DNA of 42,000 nt, from the NCBI GenBank assembly GCA_019635795.1, contig JAHBYV010000023.1, positions 1 to 42,000 on the forward strand, written 5' to 3'. Numbering within the stretch: the stretch's first letter is position 1; each line of letters starts with the position of its first letter. The notes under the pieces were generated by a model. The model did not search any database. It had not been told where the DNA came from and saw nothing but the letters and a program-made list of their open reading frames with translations. Below are positions 27,433 through 36,302 of the stretch, piece by piece. Position numbers and translations under genes: made by a program. This DNA is from Rhizobiaceae bacterium. Lineage in GTDB: Bacteria > Pseudomonadota > Alphaproteobacteria > Rhizobiales > Rhizobiaceae.

Positions 27433-28662
27433 TCACGAAAGTGCTTCAGTGGCTTTTTTGATCCGCTTTGCAGCTTCCAAAAGCTGCTGTGTGTCCAGCG
27501 CGAAAGATGCGCGAAAATGTCCGGGGGCACCGAAGGTTGATCCGGGTACTATCGCGACGTTTGCTTCGTCCAGAATATATTCAGCGAAGTCAGCGTCGCT
27601 GGCGAGCCGCTTTCCCTTCGGGGTGACCAGTCCTATGGCTGCTTCGCAGGACGGAAATACATAGAATGCACCGTCCGGCAGTGGGCACCGCAAATGCGGA
27701 GCCTGATTGAGACTTGCAACGAACAGGTCCCTTCGCTGGCGGAAAGTTTCTGCGAACGCGTTCCGGGCATCCTGTGGACCGGTTAGTGCTGCAACGGCCG
27801 CAGCCTGACTGATAGAGGATGGGCAAGAAACAGTAATGGAGGCAACGGTTGCCATTGCTTTTACGAGCCAGGCCGGCCCGCCTGCATATGCGATGCGCCA
27901 ACCTGTCATACTGTATGCCTTTGAGAGCCCGTTCATTGTCAGTGTCCGGGAAGCGAGTTTTGGCTCGACCTGAGCGATTGTCGCGAATGGTTCCGGTGAG
28001 TAGAGCAGATGCTCGTAAATATCATCTGATAGCACAAGAACCTGAGGATAGCGCAGAAGGATGGCAGCCAGAGCGTGCAACTCGGCGCGCGAATATGCGC
28101 TACCGGTTGGGTTTGAAGGCGAGTTCAATATGACCCAGCGCGTCTTGGGCGATAGTGCTTTGTCAAGCGAGTCCGGCGTGAGTTTCCATCCCCCGCTTGC
28201 CTGCGTTTCGACGCCCACCGGTACGCCGCCACAGTAGCGGATAGCATCAATGTACGACGGAAACGTCGGCAGGCCGAAGAGGACCTCATCTCCCGGATCG
28301 ACGGTAGCGCTCAGAGCATTGAAAATTACGTGCTTGCCGCCCGTGTAGACACCTACTTCGTTTTCATCGAAAGAAAGTTCGTTCTCTCTCAGAAACTTGT
28401 CACGTACCGCAGCCTTTGCAGCCTTGGTTCCGTCAACGAAGGTGTAATGCGTGTCTCCCTTGCGCATTGCCTCCACGGCTGCATCCTGTATGTGCGACGG
28501 CGTGTCAAAGTCGGGTTCGCCGGTAGCCAATGAAATCACATTGCGGCCTTGCGCCCTAAGGTCTGCTGCGCGAGCAGCGAGCATCATCATCGGAGAGGGT
28601 CCCGTTCCACTAAGCCTTGCAGCAACATGCACCGCGTTATTGCCGAGATTATTGTCTTGCAT
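27433..28662 (-). CDS. Class I/II PLP aminotransferase (AspC-like)
   Basis: A 409-residue fold-type I aminotransferase. Motifs are the substrate loop SLATGEPDFDTP, the phosphate-binding VYTGGKH, ILNSPSNPTGS at residues 179-188, SDDIYEHLLY, and the PLP lysine Lys248 in NGLSKAYSMTGWR. The relatives include aspartate and broad keto-acid aminotransferases, so the amino donor cannot be fixed. It is divergent from the IclR gene across 204 bp that holds the 17-bp motif shared with the hyuA promoter. It probably belongs to the same regulon and channels amino groups from the compound degraded by this locus. Confidence 0.9.
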   Translation of the reverse strand: MQDNNLGNNAVHVAARLSGTGPSPMMMLAARAADLRAQGRNVISLATGEPDFDTPSHIQDAAVEAMRKGDTHYTFVDGTKAAKAAVRDKFLRENELSFDENEVGVYTGGKHVIFNALSATVDPGDEVLFGLPTFPSYIDAIRYCGGVPVGVETQASGGWKLTPDSLDKALSPKTRWVILNSPSNPTGSAYSRAELHALAAILLRYPQVLVLSDDIYEHLLYSPEPFATIAQVEPKLASRTLTMNGLSKAYSMTGWRIAYAGGPAWLVKAMATVASITVSCPSSISQAAAVAALTGPQDARNAFAETFRQRRDLFVASLNQAPHLRCPLPDGAFYVFPSCEAAIGLVTPKGKRLASDADFAEYILDEANVAIVPGSTFGAPGHFRASFALDTQQLLEAAKRIKKATEALS

Positions 28663-28729
28663 TCAATGCCGCTCTCTAAAATGTCTAACGGAAGCATATT
28701 CCGAACCGCACACAGCGGCTGGTCTGTGT

Positions 28730-28746
28730 TCGTTAGCTATCGCAAA
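28730..28746. promoter_or_regulatory. 17-bp shared motif, candidate IclR operator (site 1)
   Basis: TCGTTAGCTATCGCAAA lies between the divergent aminotransferase and IclR genes. The same 17 bases occur, inverted, at 29724-29740 before hyuA. The core CGTTAGCTATCG is palindromic at ten of twelve positions. A second inverted pair, ACACAG (28710-28715) and CTGTGT (28724-28729), adjoins it. Confidence 0.65.
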
Positions 28747-28866
28747 CCGTCGTTTTGTAATAAGGCATACCAACTAGGTAATGTTGTCAAGGCTCGTAAG
28801 TACTGCTTGCGTTGAATGCGTTCGCGAACTGAATAGGCAAAAACACCTGACTGAACGAGGATCAAA

Positions 28867-29631
28867 ATGGCTGCAGGCGTGAAATCGGTTGGAGCGACGC
28901 TCGATGTCATCGATTGTGTAGCCAACGCTCCTGAAGGCGCAAGTTTGGCCGAAATTTCCGCCGCGCTGGAATTGTCGAAGCCATCGATATTGAGGCACCT
29001 CTCGACACTTGTTGATCGAGGCTATCTGATCCGCAACGCCTTGACGCTGCGATATTCTCTTGGACCAAGGCTATACGTGCTCGGCGAACTCGCGGCCTCG
29101 AGTATCGATTTGTTGTCGCTTGCCGATCCCGTCATGCGAAAGCTACGCGATGAGGTTGGCTTGACCGTCAACCTCGCTACCTTCGGCAAGACGGGCGTTG
29201 TGATCGTGAAGTCCATACTCGGTATAAACGCCACAGAAGTGCGTGTCCGAATTGGCGCGGAATTTCCATTTCACGCGACCTCTCAGGGCAGGGTGGCCCT
29301 TGCCTTCTCCAGACAGGACCTAATGCCAGCGGTGCGTGAGGTCGGTCTGGTCCGCTTCACCGAACACACGATCACAGACTTCGATGAACTTGCCGCAGAT
29401 GTGGCGCGCGTTCGAGATCAGGGCTGGTGCATGGCTTCGGAAGAAACACGTATAGGTATCAACGCTTTATCCGCTCCCGTTTTCGATAGAACTGGCGAGT
29501 GTATTGCGGCAATCACCCTGGTTGGCTTGACGCACAACTTGAAGGGGGAGCCGGATCCGACACACATATCCGCCCTTACAGCCTTTGCTGCTCAACTTAC
29601 GAAGCAACTGGGGGGAACCGCCCAGCGGTGA
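28867..29631 (+). CDS. IclR-family transcriptional regulator
   Basis: A 254-residue regulator with an N-terminal winged helix (about residues 1-70, with LSKPSILRHLSTLVDRGYLI) and a C-terminal effector-binding domain containing HATSQGRVALAF. IclR proteins commonly control catabolic operons for aromatic, lactam or sugar-acid substrates and respond to a pathway metabolite. GAGGA is 6 bases before the ATG. It lies between the aminotransferase (divergent) and hyuA (same strand), and both control regions carry the same 17-bp motif, so it probably governs both and possibly itself. Confidence 0.92.
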   Translation: MAAGVKSVGATLDVIDCVANAPEGASLAEISAALELSKPSILRHLSTLVDRGYLIRNALTLRYSLGPRLYVLGELAASSIDLLSLADPVMRKLRDEVGLTVNLATFGKTGVVIVKSILGINATEVRVRIGAEFPFHATSQGRVALAFSRQDLMPAVREVGLVRFTEHTITDFDELAADVARVRDQGWCMASEETRIGINALSAPVFDRTGECIAAITLVGLTHNLKGEPDPTHISALTAFAAQLTKQLGGTAQR

Positions 29632-29682
29632 TCCAGACCACATAAGTTAAGCCTGATATTGTGACTTTAGAGCATTAACGCG

Positions 29683-29711
29683 TTGACAGGTACTTTTGAT
29701 GAAATCATAAT
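29683..29711 (+). promoter_or_regulatory. Sigma-70 promoter of the hyuA operon
   Basis: A perfect TTGACA (29683-29688), a 17-bp spacer and CATAAT (29706-29711) form a near-consensus promoter 70 bp before hyuA. Such strength suggests that control is by repression, and the candidate operator lies immediately downstream. Confidence 0.75.
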
Positions 29712-29723
29712 CGCTACCAGTAT

Positions 29724-29740
29724 TTTGCGATAGCTAACGA
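29724..29740. promoter_or_regulatory. 17-bp shared motif, candidate IclR operator (site 2)
   Basis: TTTGCGATAGCTAACGA is the exact reverse complement of the motif at 28730-28746. It starts 12 bp after the -10 element of the hyuA promoter, so a bound protein would cover the early transcribed region and block initiation or escape. Confidence 0.65.
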
Positions 29741-29780
29741 GTGAATATCGCTCGATTGGTTGCGGAGGGTGATTTCGAGT

Positions 29781-31919
29781 ATGGCAGCGGAAGCAGCAAA
29801 AGCACTGGGTGGCACGTCACGTCTGGGTGTCGACATTGGCGGTACCTTCACAGACGCAGCTCTTCTGGTTGGCAGTAAGGTCTTCTCGACCAAGGTTTTG
29901 ACCACTCATGACGCACCGGAGCGAGGCGTCCTGCAGTCTATCGACAAAGTTCTGGCAGACGCGTCCATGAAGTTGTCGGAAGTGGATATCTTTATTCACG
30001 GAACGACACTGGCAACGAATGCGCTGATCGAGCGCAAGGGCGCCAAGATTGCGATGCTGACGACGGAAGGTGCGAGAGATGTCGTCGAGGTGGCTCTGTC
30101 CTACCGATTTGACCTGTTCGACCTGACGATTGATCTGCCGACGCCTCTCGTTGAAAGAAGCCTGAGGCTCCCGATAAGAGAGCGTATCGGATATCGCGGC
30201 CGTACGCTGGTTCCTTTGAACGAAGAGGACATTCTTCGCTGCGTTGAACGTATCCGCGAAGAGAATATTGAGTCGCTGGCGATCTGCTTCCTGCACAGCT
30301 TTGAAAACGACGCACATGAGAAGCGTGCGCGGGAAATTATACGCCAACATCTGCCCGATCTTCCTGTGTCGATTTCAAGCGAAGTTGCTGGTGAGATCAG
30401 GGAGTATGAGCGCTTCACCACCACTACGGCGAATGCCTATGTTCAGCCTCTGATGGCGGCATATCTGGACCGCCTTGAGCAAAGGCTTCAGGAAAGCGGA
30501 CTTAAGGCTCCATTCCTGCTGATGTTGTCAGACGGTGGTTTGACCGATGTCGGCACGGCCAAAAAATACCCAATCCGTCTTGTGGAATCCGGACCTGCGG
30601 GTGGCGCCATGTTCGCCGCGGCCATTGCGCGTCAGGAAAAGCTTGGCGACGTCGTGTCTTTCGATATGGGAGGGACCACGGCAAAAATCTGCATGATCAA
30701 TAGTGGAGAGCCAGAGACTGCGCGCGATTTCGAAGTTGCACGCGTCTACCGCTTCAAGAAGGGGAGCGGGCTGCCACTTCGGGTTCCGGTTATCAACATG
30801 GTCGAGATCGGTGCCGGTGGTGGCTCAATCGCTCACAGGGATTCATTGGGCAGGATTTCTGTTGGGCCTGAAAGCGCAGGGTCGCAGCCGGGGCCGGCGG
30901 CCTACGGACGCGGTGGAACCAAGCCAACGGTGAGTGATGCGGATCTGGTGCTTGGGCGCATAAATCCCGCAGGCTTTGCAGGCGGACGCATGGCACTTGA
31001 TCTGGATGCTGCCCGAAAGGCAATCAGCCTGGTTGGCGATACTGGCGGCCTTTCCGCCGACGAGGCTGCTGCCGGCATAATTGAGGTAGTCGAAGAAAAT
31101 ATGGCTTCGGCAGCACGGGTACACGCTATCGAATGCGGAAAATCGATCATTAGCCGCACCCTCGTTGCATTCGGGGGCGCAGCTCCGCTTCATGCCGCCG
31201 GAGTAGCGCGCAAGATCGGAATGGGCAGCTTTGTTGTGCCGCCTTCAGCGGGCGTGGGCTCTGCAGTAGGATTCTTTTTCTCACCAATTGCATTTGAATT
31301 GGCAACGTCTCGTCACAAGCTTTTGGCCGAGATCAGCACAGAGGATCTGAACGACTTACTGGCCTCAATGGAAAGTCAGGTATTGCCGCTCGTCGAGAAA
31401 GTGGCGCGTTCGGCAAAGCTGTATCGCAGATACCGCTGTTCAATGCGCTATGTGGGGCAGGGGCACGAGATCGAGGTGGAAATTCCTCTACCGCTGCCGA
31501 AATCAGACATTTCCGGCCATCTCAAGGAATTGTTCGAGGAGAAGTATCAGCTAGTTTATGGAAGAAAGCTCCCCGGCGCTGAGGTCGAAGCGCTGTCCTG
31601 GGCGCTGTGGATAGGCACCGCCTCTCCGGCACTCGACGCGGTTGACGCGCCAGATACCACATATGAGCCATCTCCAAAAAGTACGCGCAGGATTTACGAC
31701 ACCTATTCGTATGACTGGATCGAATGTGCGGTCTATTGGCGTGAAGATCTGAGACCGGGAGCCGTTCTGGCAGGGCCTGCCGTCATTGAGGAAAGTGAAA
31801 CCACCACCTTCGTGCCTGGCGGAATGAGCGCCAGAATTCTAGGCACAGGTGCCATCTTTTGTACGGAACTGACGGAAAGTCGCGCTGCGGAAGAAGCGCG
31901 GGAGGTCATTCATGCGTAA
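29781..31919 (+). CDS. hyuA: Hydantoinase/oxoprolinase A-type subunit
   Basis: A 712-residue ATP-binding subunit of the N-methylhydantoinase / 5-oxoprolinase / acetone carboxylase family. The ASKHA phosphate loops are DIGGTFTD near the N-terminus and VSFDMGGTTAK in the middle, with VESGPAGG between them. GAGGGSIA and GGAAPLHA complete the family pattern. These enzymes open a lactam or imide ring, or carboxylate a ketone, at the cost of ATP together with the B subunit. ATG 29781 is used; GGAGGG lies 11 bases before it. It overlaps hyuB by 8 bp. Which substrate is used cannot be read from sequence. Confidence 0.92.
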   Translation: MAAEAAKALGGTSRLGVDIGGTFTDAALLVGSKVFSTKVLTTHDAPERGVLQSIDKVLADASMKLSEVDIFIHGTTLATNALIERKGAKIAMLTTEGARDVVEVALSYRFDLFDLTIDLPTPLVERSLRLPIRERIGYRGRTLVPLNEEDILRCVERIREENIESLAICFLHSFENDAHEKRAREIIRQHLPDLPVSISSEVAGEIREYERFTTTTANAYVQPLMAAYLDRLEQRLQESGLKAPFLLMLSDGGLTDVGTAKKYPIRLVESGPAGGAMFAAAIARQEKLGDVVSFDMGGTTAKICMINSGEPETARDFEVARVYRFKKGSGLPLRVPVINMVEIGAGGGSIAHRDSLGRISVGPESAGSQPGPAAYGRGGTKPTVSDADLVLGRINPAGFAGGRMALDLDAARKAISLVGDTGGLSADEAAAGIIEVVEENMASAARVHAIECGKSIISRTLVAFGGAAPLHAAGVARKIGMGSFVVPPSAGVGSAVGFFFSPIAFELATSRHKLLAEISTEDLNDLLASMESQVLPLVEKVARSAKLYRRYRCSMRYVGQGHEIEVEIPLPLPKSDISGHLKELFEEKYQLVYGRKLPGAEVEALSWALWIGTASPALDAVDAPDTTYEPSPKSTRRIYDTYSYDWIECAVYWREDLRPGAVLAGPAVIEESETTTFVPGGMSARILGTGAIFCTELTESRAAEEAREVIHA

Positions 31920-33567
31920 GAGCGATATTGCAATGCAGATCATGTGGAGCCGTCTGGCCACGATCTGCGAAGAACAGGCCCAGGTCATGCTTCGCGCTGC
32001 TTTCAGCGCGGCCGTTCGTGAGAGTGGAGACCTGTCGGCAGGGCTTTTCGACATTGAAGGCAGGATGCTGGCGCAAGCCGTCACCGGAACACCGGGGCAT
32101 GTAAACACAATGGCATCGGCTGTGGTGCATTTTCTTCGAAAATTTCCCCCACAGACGATGCGTCCGGGTGATGCCTTTGTGACGAACGATCCCTGGCTGG
32201 CCTCAGGCCATCTGCACGATGTGACCGTGGTTACACCTGCATTCCTGCAGGGGAGTATTGTGGGATTGTTCGCCGCGACCGTCCACCTCGTTGATATTGG
32301 CGGGCGTGGTTTCGGGCCTGATGCGCGTGATCTCTATGAGGAAGGCATACAGGTTCCCCACATGTACCTCGTGCGTGAGGGCGTTGTGAATGAGGTCCTG
32401 ATGGAGCTCATGAGAGCAAACTCTCGTGAGCCGCAGCAGGTGGAAGGCGACATCTACGCCATTGTCGCAGCTGGCGAGGAAGGGGCGCGACGTCTTTCCG
32501 AGGTTATGACGGAATTCGGCGAATCCAGTCTTGGTCGTCTTGGTGCGCACATTCTTGAGCAGACCGAGAAGGCGACGAGAAAGGCCATCTCACAGCTCCC
32601 CGATGGGGTATATCGCAACCATACAAAAATGGACGGATACGAAAGCCCGATCGATCTGCGCGTGGCAATGCATGTTTCAAACGGCAGTATCCATCTCGAT
32701 TTTGAGGGAACGTCCGGTATAAGCAGTTTTGGCATCAACTGCCCGCTGCCATACACTCAAGCCTACTCATTCTACGCTATCAAATGCGTGGTAGCTCCCG
32801 ATATACCGAGTAATCACGGCGCGCATGAGCCGTTCTCGATCTCCGCACCCGACAATACTATCGTCAATCCACTACGACCTGCCGCTGTGGCTGCACGGCA
32901 CGTCGTTGGTCATATGCTTCCGGACCTCATACTTGGATGTCTCGCGCAGGCCATGAAAGGGCAGGTACCAGCAGAGTCGGGCATGATGTGGAACCCCACA
33001 ATACGCGGGTACCGGGATTTTGCTGGCAACGATCGGATGTGGGAATATTTCTGCCTGTTCGCCGCAGGCATGGGTGCGCGCCCGAAGCAGGATGGTCTAG
33101 ATGGGACCGCTTTCCCTTCGGCCCTGAAAAGTATTCCAGTCGAATCTCTGGAAACCGGGGCCCCGCTGGTTGTCTGGAAAAAGGAGCTTCGCCCGGATTC
33201 CGGCGGAGCCGGAGAGTTCCGTGGAGGGATGGGGCAGATACTTGAAATAGGCGCCCTTGGGGAAGTGCCGCTCAGGTTCCAGGCGATGTTCGAGCGAGTA
33301 ACCAATGCTGCCCGGGGCAGGGATGGCGGCAGTGAGGGTGCATGCGGCAAAGTCAGCCTGTCATCCGGCAAGCAGCTCAGGTCCAAGGGACAGCAGGACA
33401 TACCGCTTGGCGACTGCATTGTGCTCGAACTTCCTGGAGGAGGTGGCTACGGCGATCCTTCCAAACGCAGTCTCAAGGCAATCGCTAAGGATGTCCGAAA
33501 CGGTCTGCTGACAGAAGAAGCCGCGCGTGCGCAATATCCTCATTACGCGGGGTCTTCCAATGCTTGA
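31912..33567 (+). CDS. hyuB: Hydantoinase/oxoprolinase B-type subunit
   Basis: A 551-residue partner subunit of HyuA. The N-terminus has VRESGDLSAGLFDIEGRMLA, followed by GTPGHVNTM, NDPWLASGHLHDVT and HLVDIGGRGFGPDARDLYEE. The last shows the ligands expected of the metal site in this family. The C-terminus has the glycine-rich LPGGGGYGDPSKR ending. It needs HyuA for activity. Its start lies within the last codons of hyuA behind GGAGGT, so the two subunits are made together. A 19-codon reading frame bridges its end and the aldolase gene. Confidence 0.93.
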   Translation: MRKSDIAMQIMWSRLATICEEQAQVMLRAAFSAAVRESGDLSAGLFDIEGRMLAQAVTGTPGHVNTMASAVVHFLRKFPPQTMRPGDAFVTNDPWLASGHLHDVTVVTPAFLQGSIVGLFAATVHLVDIGGRGFGPDARDLYEEGIQVPHMYLVREGVVNEVLMELMRANSREPQQVEGDIYAIVAAGEEGARRLSEVMTEFGESSLGRLGAHILEQTEKATRKAISQLPDGVYRNHTKMDGYESPIDLRVAMHVSNGSIHLDFEGTSGISSFGINCPLPYTQAYSFYAIKCVVAPDIPSNHGAHEPFSISAPDNTIVNPLRPAAVAARHVVGHMLPDLILGCLAQAMKGQVPAESGMMWNPTIRGYRDFAGNDRMWEYFCLFAAGMGARPKQDGLDGTAFPSALKSIPVESLETGAPLVVWKKELRPDSGGAGEFRGGMGQILEIGALGEVPLRFQAMFERVTNAARGRDGGSEGACGKVSLSSGKQLRSKGQQDIPLGDCIVLELPGGGGYGDPSKRSLKAIAKDVRNGLLTEEAARAQYPHYAGSSNA

Positions 33568-33619
33568 CCCGCGGCTGGAGAGGATTGAAATTGCTGTGCT
33601 GATGCGGAGCGCGCTATGA
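33560..33619 (+). CDS. Possible 19-codon coupling ORF between hyuB and the aldolase
   Basis: An ATG inside the last codons of hyuB opens a 19-residue frame (start MLDPRLER) that ends in TGA overlapping the aldolase start as ATGA. It overlaps hyuB by 8 bp and the aldolase by 4 bp. Such an ORF could carry ribosomes from one gene to the next, but it lacks a convincing ribosome site and may be chance. No function is proposed for the peptide. Confidence 0.3.
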   Translation: MLDPRLERIEIAVLMRSAL

Positions 33620-34686
33620 CCAGCGCTCCCGCGCACGATAGGCATTTCTGGTTTGACTTCGTGAGCGATAACATCGGCGTCGTCGATCCCACGGTTATGA
33701 ACCTTCTGACCGAGGCCAATACAGGCACCGCAAAGGCGTATGGGGAAGATCAGCTTACAGCGAAGCTGCAGGCTGATTTCTCCAAACTGTTCGACCGGCA
33801 AGTATGGGTTTTCCCTGTTTCGACAGGCACTGCGGCAAACTCCCTTGGTCTTTCTCTCCTCGCCCTGCCGTATAGCGCGATACTCTGCCATGAGACGGCT
33901 CACGTTTTTAACCGGGAGGCCGGCGCGCCAGAGTTTTTTACCGGCGGTGCCAAAATAGTGCCGGTGGGTGGCAATGAAGGTAAGATCGACCCAGATGCGG
34001 CGCGTGCGCGGATACTGGAACTCAAAAGCAACCAGCGCTCCAATACCCAACCTCGCGTTATTTCCCTCACTCAATTGAGCGACTGGGGCACGGCTTATGA
34101 TCTGAGCGAACTTGAGCAGCTGGCCGCGCTTGCAGAAGAATGCAAGTTGTCTGTTCATATGGATGGCGCGCGCTTCGCGAATGCCGTCTCCGGTCTGGGG
34201 GTGGACCCCGGCAAGGTCATACAAGCAGGCCGCGTATCTGTTCTTTCCTTCGGCGGCACGAAAAACGGCCTGATGAATGTGGACGCAATCGTGGTCTTCG
34301 ATGCGGAACTCGCCGCAGAGATGCGCCGCAGATATCGCGGTACAGGCCAACTGCTTTCCAAGATGAGATTCGCATCTGTACAGCTTTCTGCCTATTGCGA
34401 GGATGATCTTTGGTTGAAGCGGGCGGAGCGGGCTAATAACGCTGCGCGCCAGATCGCCTCTGCATTCGAAAGCGTTGACGGTGTTCGACTGGCGATGCCT
34501 GTACACGGAAATCAGGTATTCCCGATTATTTCAGATGATCTTGAGACATTCTTGAGATCGCAGGGCTTTCTCTTCTCCAATTGGGAACTTGGGGCGAAGA
34601 GATTTGTATGCTCGGCCGAAAGCCGAGTGGAAACGTTGCTTGAGGCATTGTTGCAATTCAGACAGGTGAGCCAGACCGGCTCATAA
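33616..34686 (+). CDS. Threonine aldolase family PLP enzyme
   Basis: A 356-residue fold-type I PLP enzyme of the low-specificity threonine aldolase family. It would cleave a beta-hydroxy-alpha-amino acid into glycine and an aldehyde. Visible parts are the N-terminal FVSDNIG, AKAYGEDQLTAKL (substrate loop), the PLP-ring-stacking His92 in CHETAH, the Asp183 and Arg186 of HMDGARFAN, and the PLP lysine Lys216 in SFGGTKNGLM. GGAG lies 7 bases before the ATG. It sits between hyuAB and a TRAP importer, so its substrate may be the hydroxy-amino acid freed by ring opening rather than threonine. Confidence 0.92.
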   Translation: MTSAPAHDRHFWFDFVSDNIGVVDPTVMNLLTEANTGTAKAYGEDQLTAKLQADFSKLFDRQVWVFPVSTGTAANSLGLSLLALPYSAILCHETAHVFNREAGAPEFFTGGAKIVPVGGNEGKIDPDAARARILELKSNQRSNTQPRVISLTQLSDWGTAYDLSELEQLAALAEECKLSVHMDGARFANAVSGLGVDPGKVIQAGRVSVLSFGGTKNGLMNVDAIVVFDAELAAEMRRRYRGTGQLLSKMRFASVQLSAYCEDDLWLKRAERANNAARQIASAFESVDGVRLAMPVHGNQVFPIISDDLETFLRSQGFLFSNWELGAKRFVCSAESRVETLLEALLQFRQVSQTGS

Positions 34687-34733
34687 GCAAATATGTGTCT
34701 CTCGCGGCAAGGAAACGAAATGGGAGAAACATC

Positions 34734-35708
34734 ATGAACTATGCGCAGAAAATGTGTCTGGCTATTGCTGCCAATCTGGCGCTGCCGACAATCGCCCTGT
34801 CGGCCAATTGGGACCTGCCATCTGCATTTCCGGACGGGAATTTCCACACACAGAATCTTCGCTGGTTCGCTGATCAGGTGGCGCAAGCCACAAACAAGGA
34901 CTTGAATATTACAGTGCACAGTAACGCTGCCCTGTTCTCCGCAGACGAGATCAAGGTCGCAGTCCAGACCGGCCAAACGCCGATCGGCGAAATCTGCATC
35001 TGCCACTACGGCAACGAGTATGCGTTCTACGAAGCCGATGGCATTCCGTTCCTCGCGCAAGGCTATGACGAGGCATGGAAGCTCTGGCAGGCGCAACGGC
35101 CGGTGATCGAGGAGCGTCTCGCAAAAGAAGGCTTGATGGTACTTTATGCCGTCGCATGGCCGGGTCAGGGCTTCTATACAAAGAAGACGATAGAATCCGT
35201 GGACGATTTCAAGGGCGTTCGCATTCGCTCGGACTATCCGCCGCTGACAAGGCTGGCTGAGTTGGTTGGCGCTGAACCTGTCACTGTCCGTGGACCAGAA
35301 GTGCCCACTGCTTTTGGCACTGGCATGATCGAAGCAATGTATACGTCTCCCACAACAGGGGTAAATTCGCAGGCGTGGGACTTCGTTGATTATTATTACG
35401 ACATTCGCGCCAATCACCCGAAAAATCTGGTCATCGTCAATCGTGCTGCCTTCGAAGCCCTTTCGGAAGAGAGCAGGACAGCCGTGTTGAAAGCTGCCGA
35501 GGAGGCAGAACGCCGTGGCTGGAAGCTGAGCGAGGAAAAATCCACTGAAGACCTCAATACCCTCAAGGAAAAAGGCATCAACGTCCTGAACTTCTCCGAT
35601 AGTCTCCTCACCGCGATGAAGGGCAAGGGCAATGAAGTCATTGACAGCTGGCTTGAGCGGCTGACCCCTGATGAACGGGAGCGCATGAAGAACCTTCGCG
35701 GCCAATAA
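34734..35708 (+). CDS. dctP: TRAP transporter substrate-binding protein (DctP type)
   Basis: A 324-residue periplasmic binding protein of a TRAP importer. A signal peptide of about 22 residues, with LAIAANLALPTIALSA, precedes the mature WDLPSAFPDGNFHTQNL. The carboxylate-anchoring region is in GVRIRSDYPPLTRLAELVGA, with the family Arg, followed by EAMYTSP. ATG 34734 has GGGAGA before it; the longer frame from 34695 would spoil the signal peptide. TRAP proteins usually bind organic acids, amino-acid derivatives or compatible solutes. It is followed by dctQ and dctM. Confidence 0.92.
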   Translation: MNYAQKMCLAIAANLALPTIALSANWDLPSAFPDGNFHTQNLRWFADQVAQATNKDLNITVHSNAALFSADEIKVAVQTGQTPIGEICICHYGNEYAFYEADGIPFLAQGYDEAWKLWQAQRPVIEERLAKEGLMVLYAVAWPGQGFYTKKTIESVDDFKGVRIRSDYPPLTRLAELVGAEPVTVRGPEVPTAFGTGMIEAMYTSPTTGVNSQAWDFVDYYYDIRANHPKNLVIVNRAAFEALSEESRTAVLKAAEEAERRGWKLSEEKSTEDLNTLKEKGINVLNFSDSLLTAMKGKGNEVIDSWLERLTPDERERMKNLRGQ

Positions 35709-35816
35709 GAACCAATGCTGTGCGCCTGCCGCAGTTTCGGCGGGCGCGCAGATGCCGCAATGGTGTCGGCATCAGTCGACAGCAGACCACGTTGGGGAAC
35801 GCCGGAGAGGGTCGCT

Positions 35817-36302
35817 ATGCTAAATAGAATCTATGAGATCGCGATGGTCGGAGCCGCGTTGCTCCTTGCTACTATCGGCATTCTCGTCACCGTCCAGATT
35901 ACCTTGCGGTTGTTTGGCTACGTCTTTCCCTATGCCGAACTGGCTCAATACGCCATGTCCGGGGCCATTTTTCTTGCCCTCGCGCAAACTCTGCGAACTG
36001 GCGGGCACATACAGGTGACGTTGGTGATCGAACGCCTGCCGGAATCAGTCCGCAGGCACCTTGACCGGGTGCTCTGTGCATTCGGGGCACTGATCATTGG
36101 ATACGCCTCTTATTTCGTCGTTTTAAACTGTTGGGAATCATTCAAATTCGGTCGAGTTGCGACCGGAATGATCGCTCTCCCGCTCTGGATACCCCAGGGC
36201 GTGATGTCGTTGGGCATGGTTCTTTTCACAGTATCGCTGTTGGAGAGGGCAATCCTCGCCAATAGGGATGAAAAAGACCAGTCAGCGGAAGGAGCGGTGT
36301 GA
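35817..36302 (+). CDS. dctQ: TRAP transporter small membrane subunit (DctQ type)
   Basis: A 161-residue four-helix membrane protein linking DctP and DctM. The family pattern is seen in FPYAELAQYAMSGAIFLALAQTLRTGGHI followed by the long cytoplasmic loop and two further helices. The written frame opens 34 codons earlier; ATG 35817 is used because GGAGAGG lies 6 bases before it and the extra stretch is non-membrane and Arg-rich. Its stop overlaps the dctM start as TGATG. Confidence 0.88.
   Translation: MLNRIYEIAMVGAALLLATIGILVTVQITLRLFGYVFPYAELAQYAMSGAIFLALAQTLRTGGHIQVTLVIERLPESVRRHLDRVLCAFGALIIGYASYFVVLNCWESFKFGRVATGMIALPLWIPQGVMSLGMVLFTVSLLERAILANRDEKDQSAEGAV

Noticed and set aside
23001-29690. 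GCGTTGACAGG present at both the decarboxylase promoter (23001-23011) and the hyuA promoter (29680-29690)
   Set aside because: Most of the match is the -35 consensus TTGACA; the remaining five bases are too few to argue a shared regulator.
33361-34506. 381-codon open frame antisense to the hyuB end and the aldolase
   Set aside because: It is the mirror of two well-supported genes; no ribosome site and no recognisable motif.
34512-35705. 397-codon open frame antisense to dctP
   Set aside because: It crosses the aldolase end, the spacer and dctP, with composition typical of a complementary-strand shadow.
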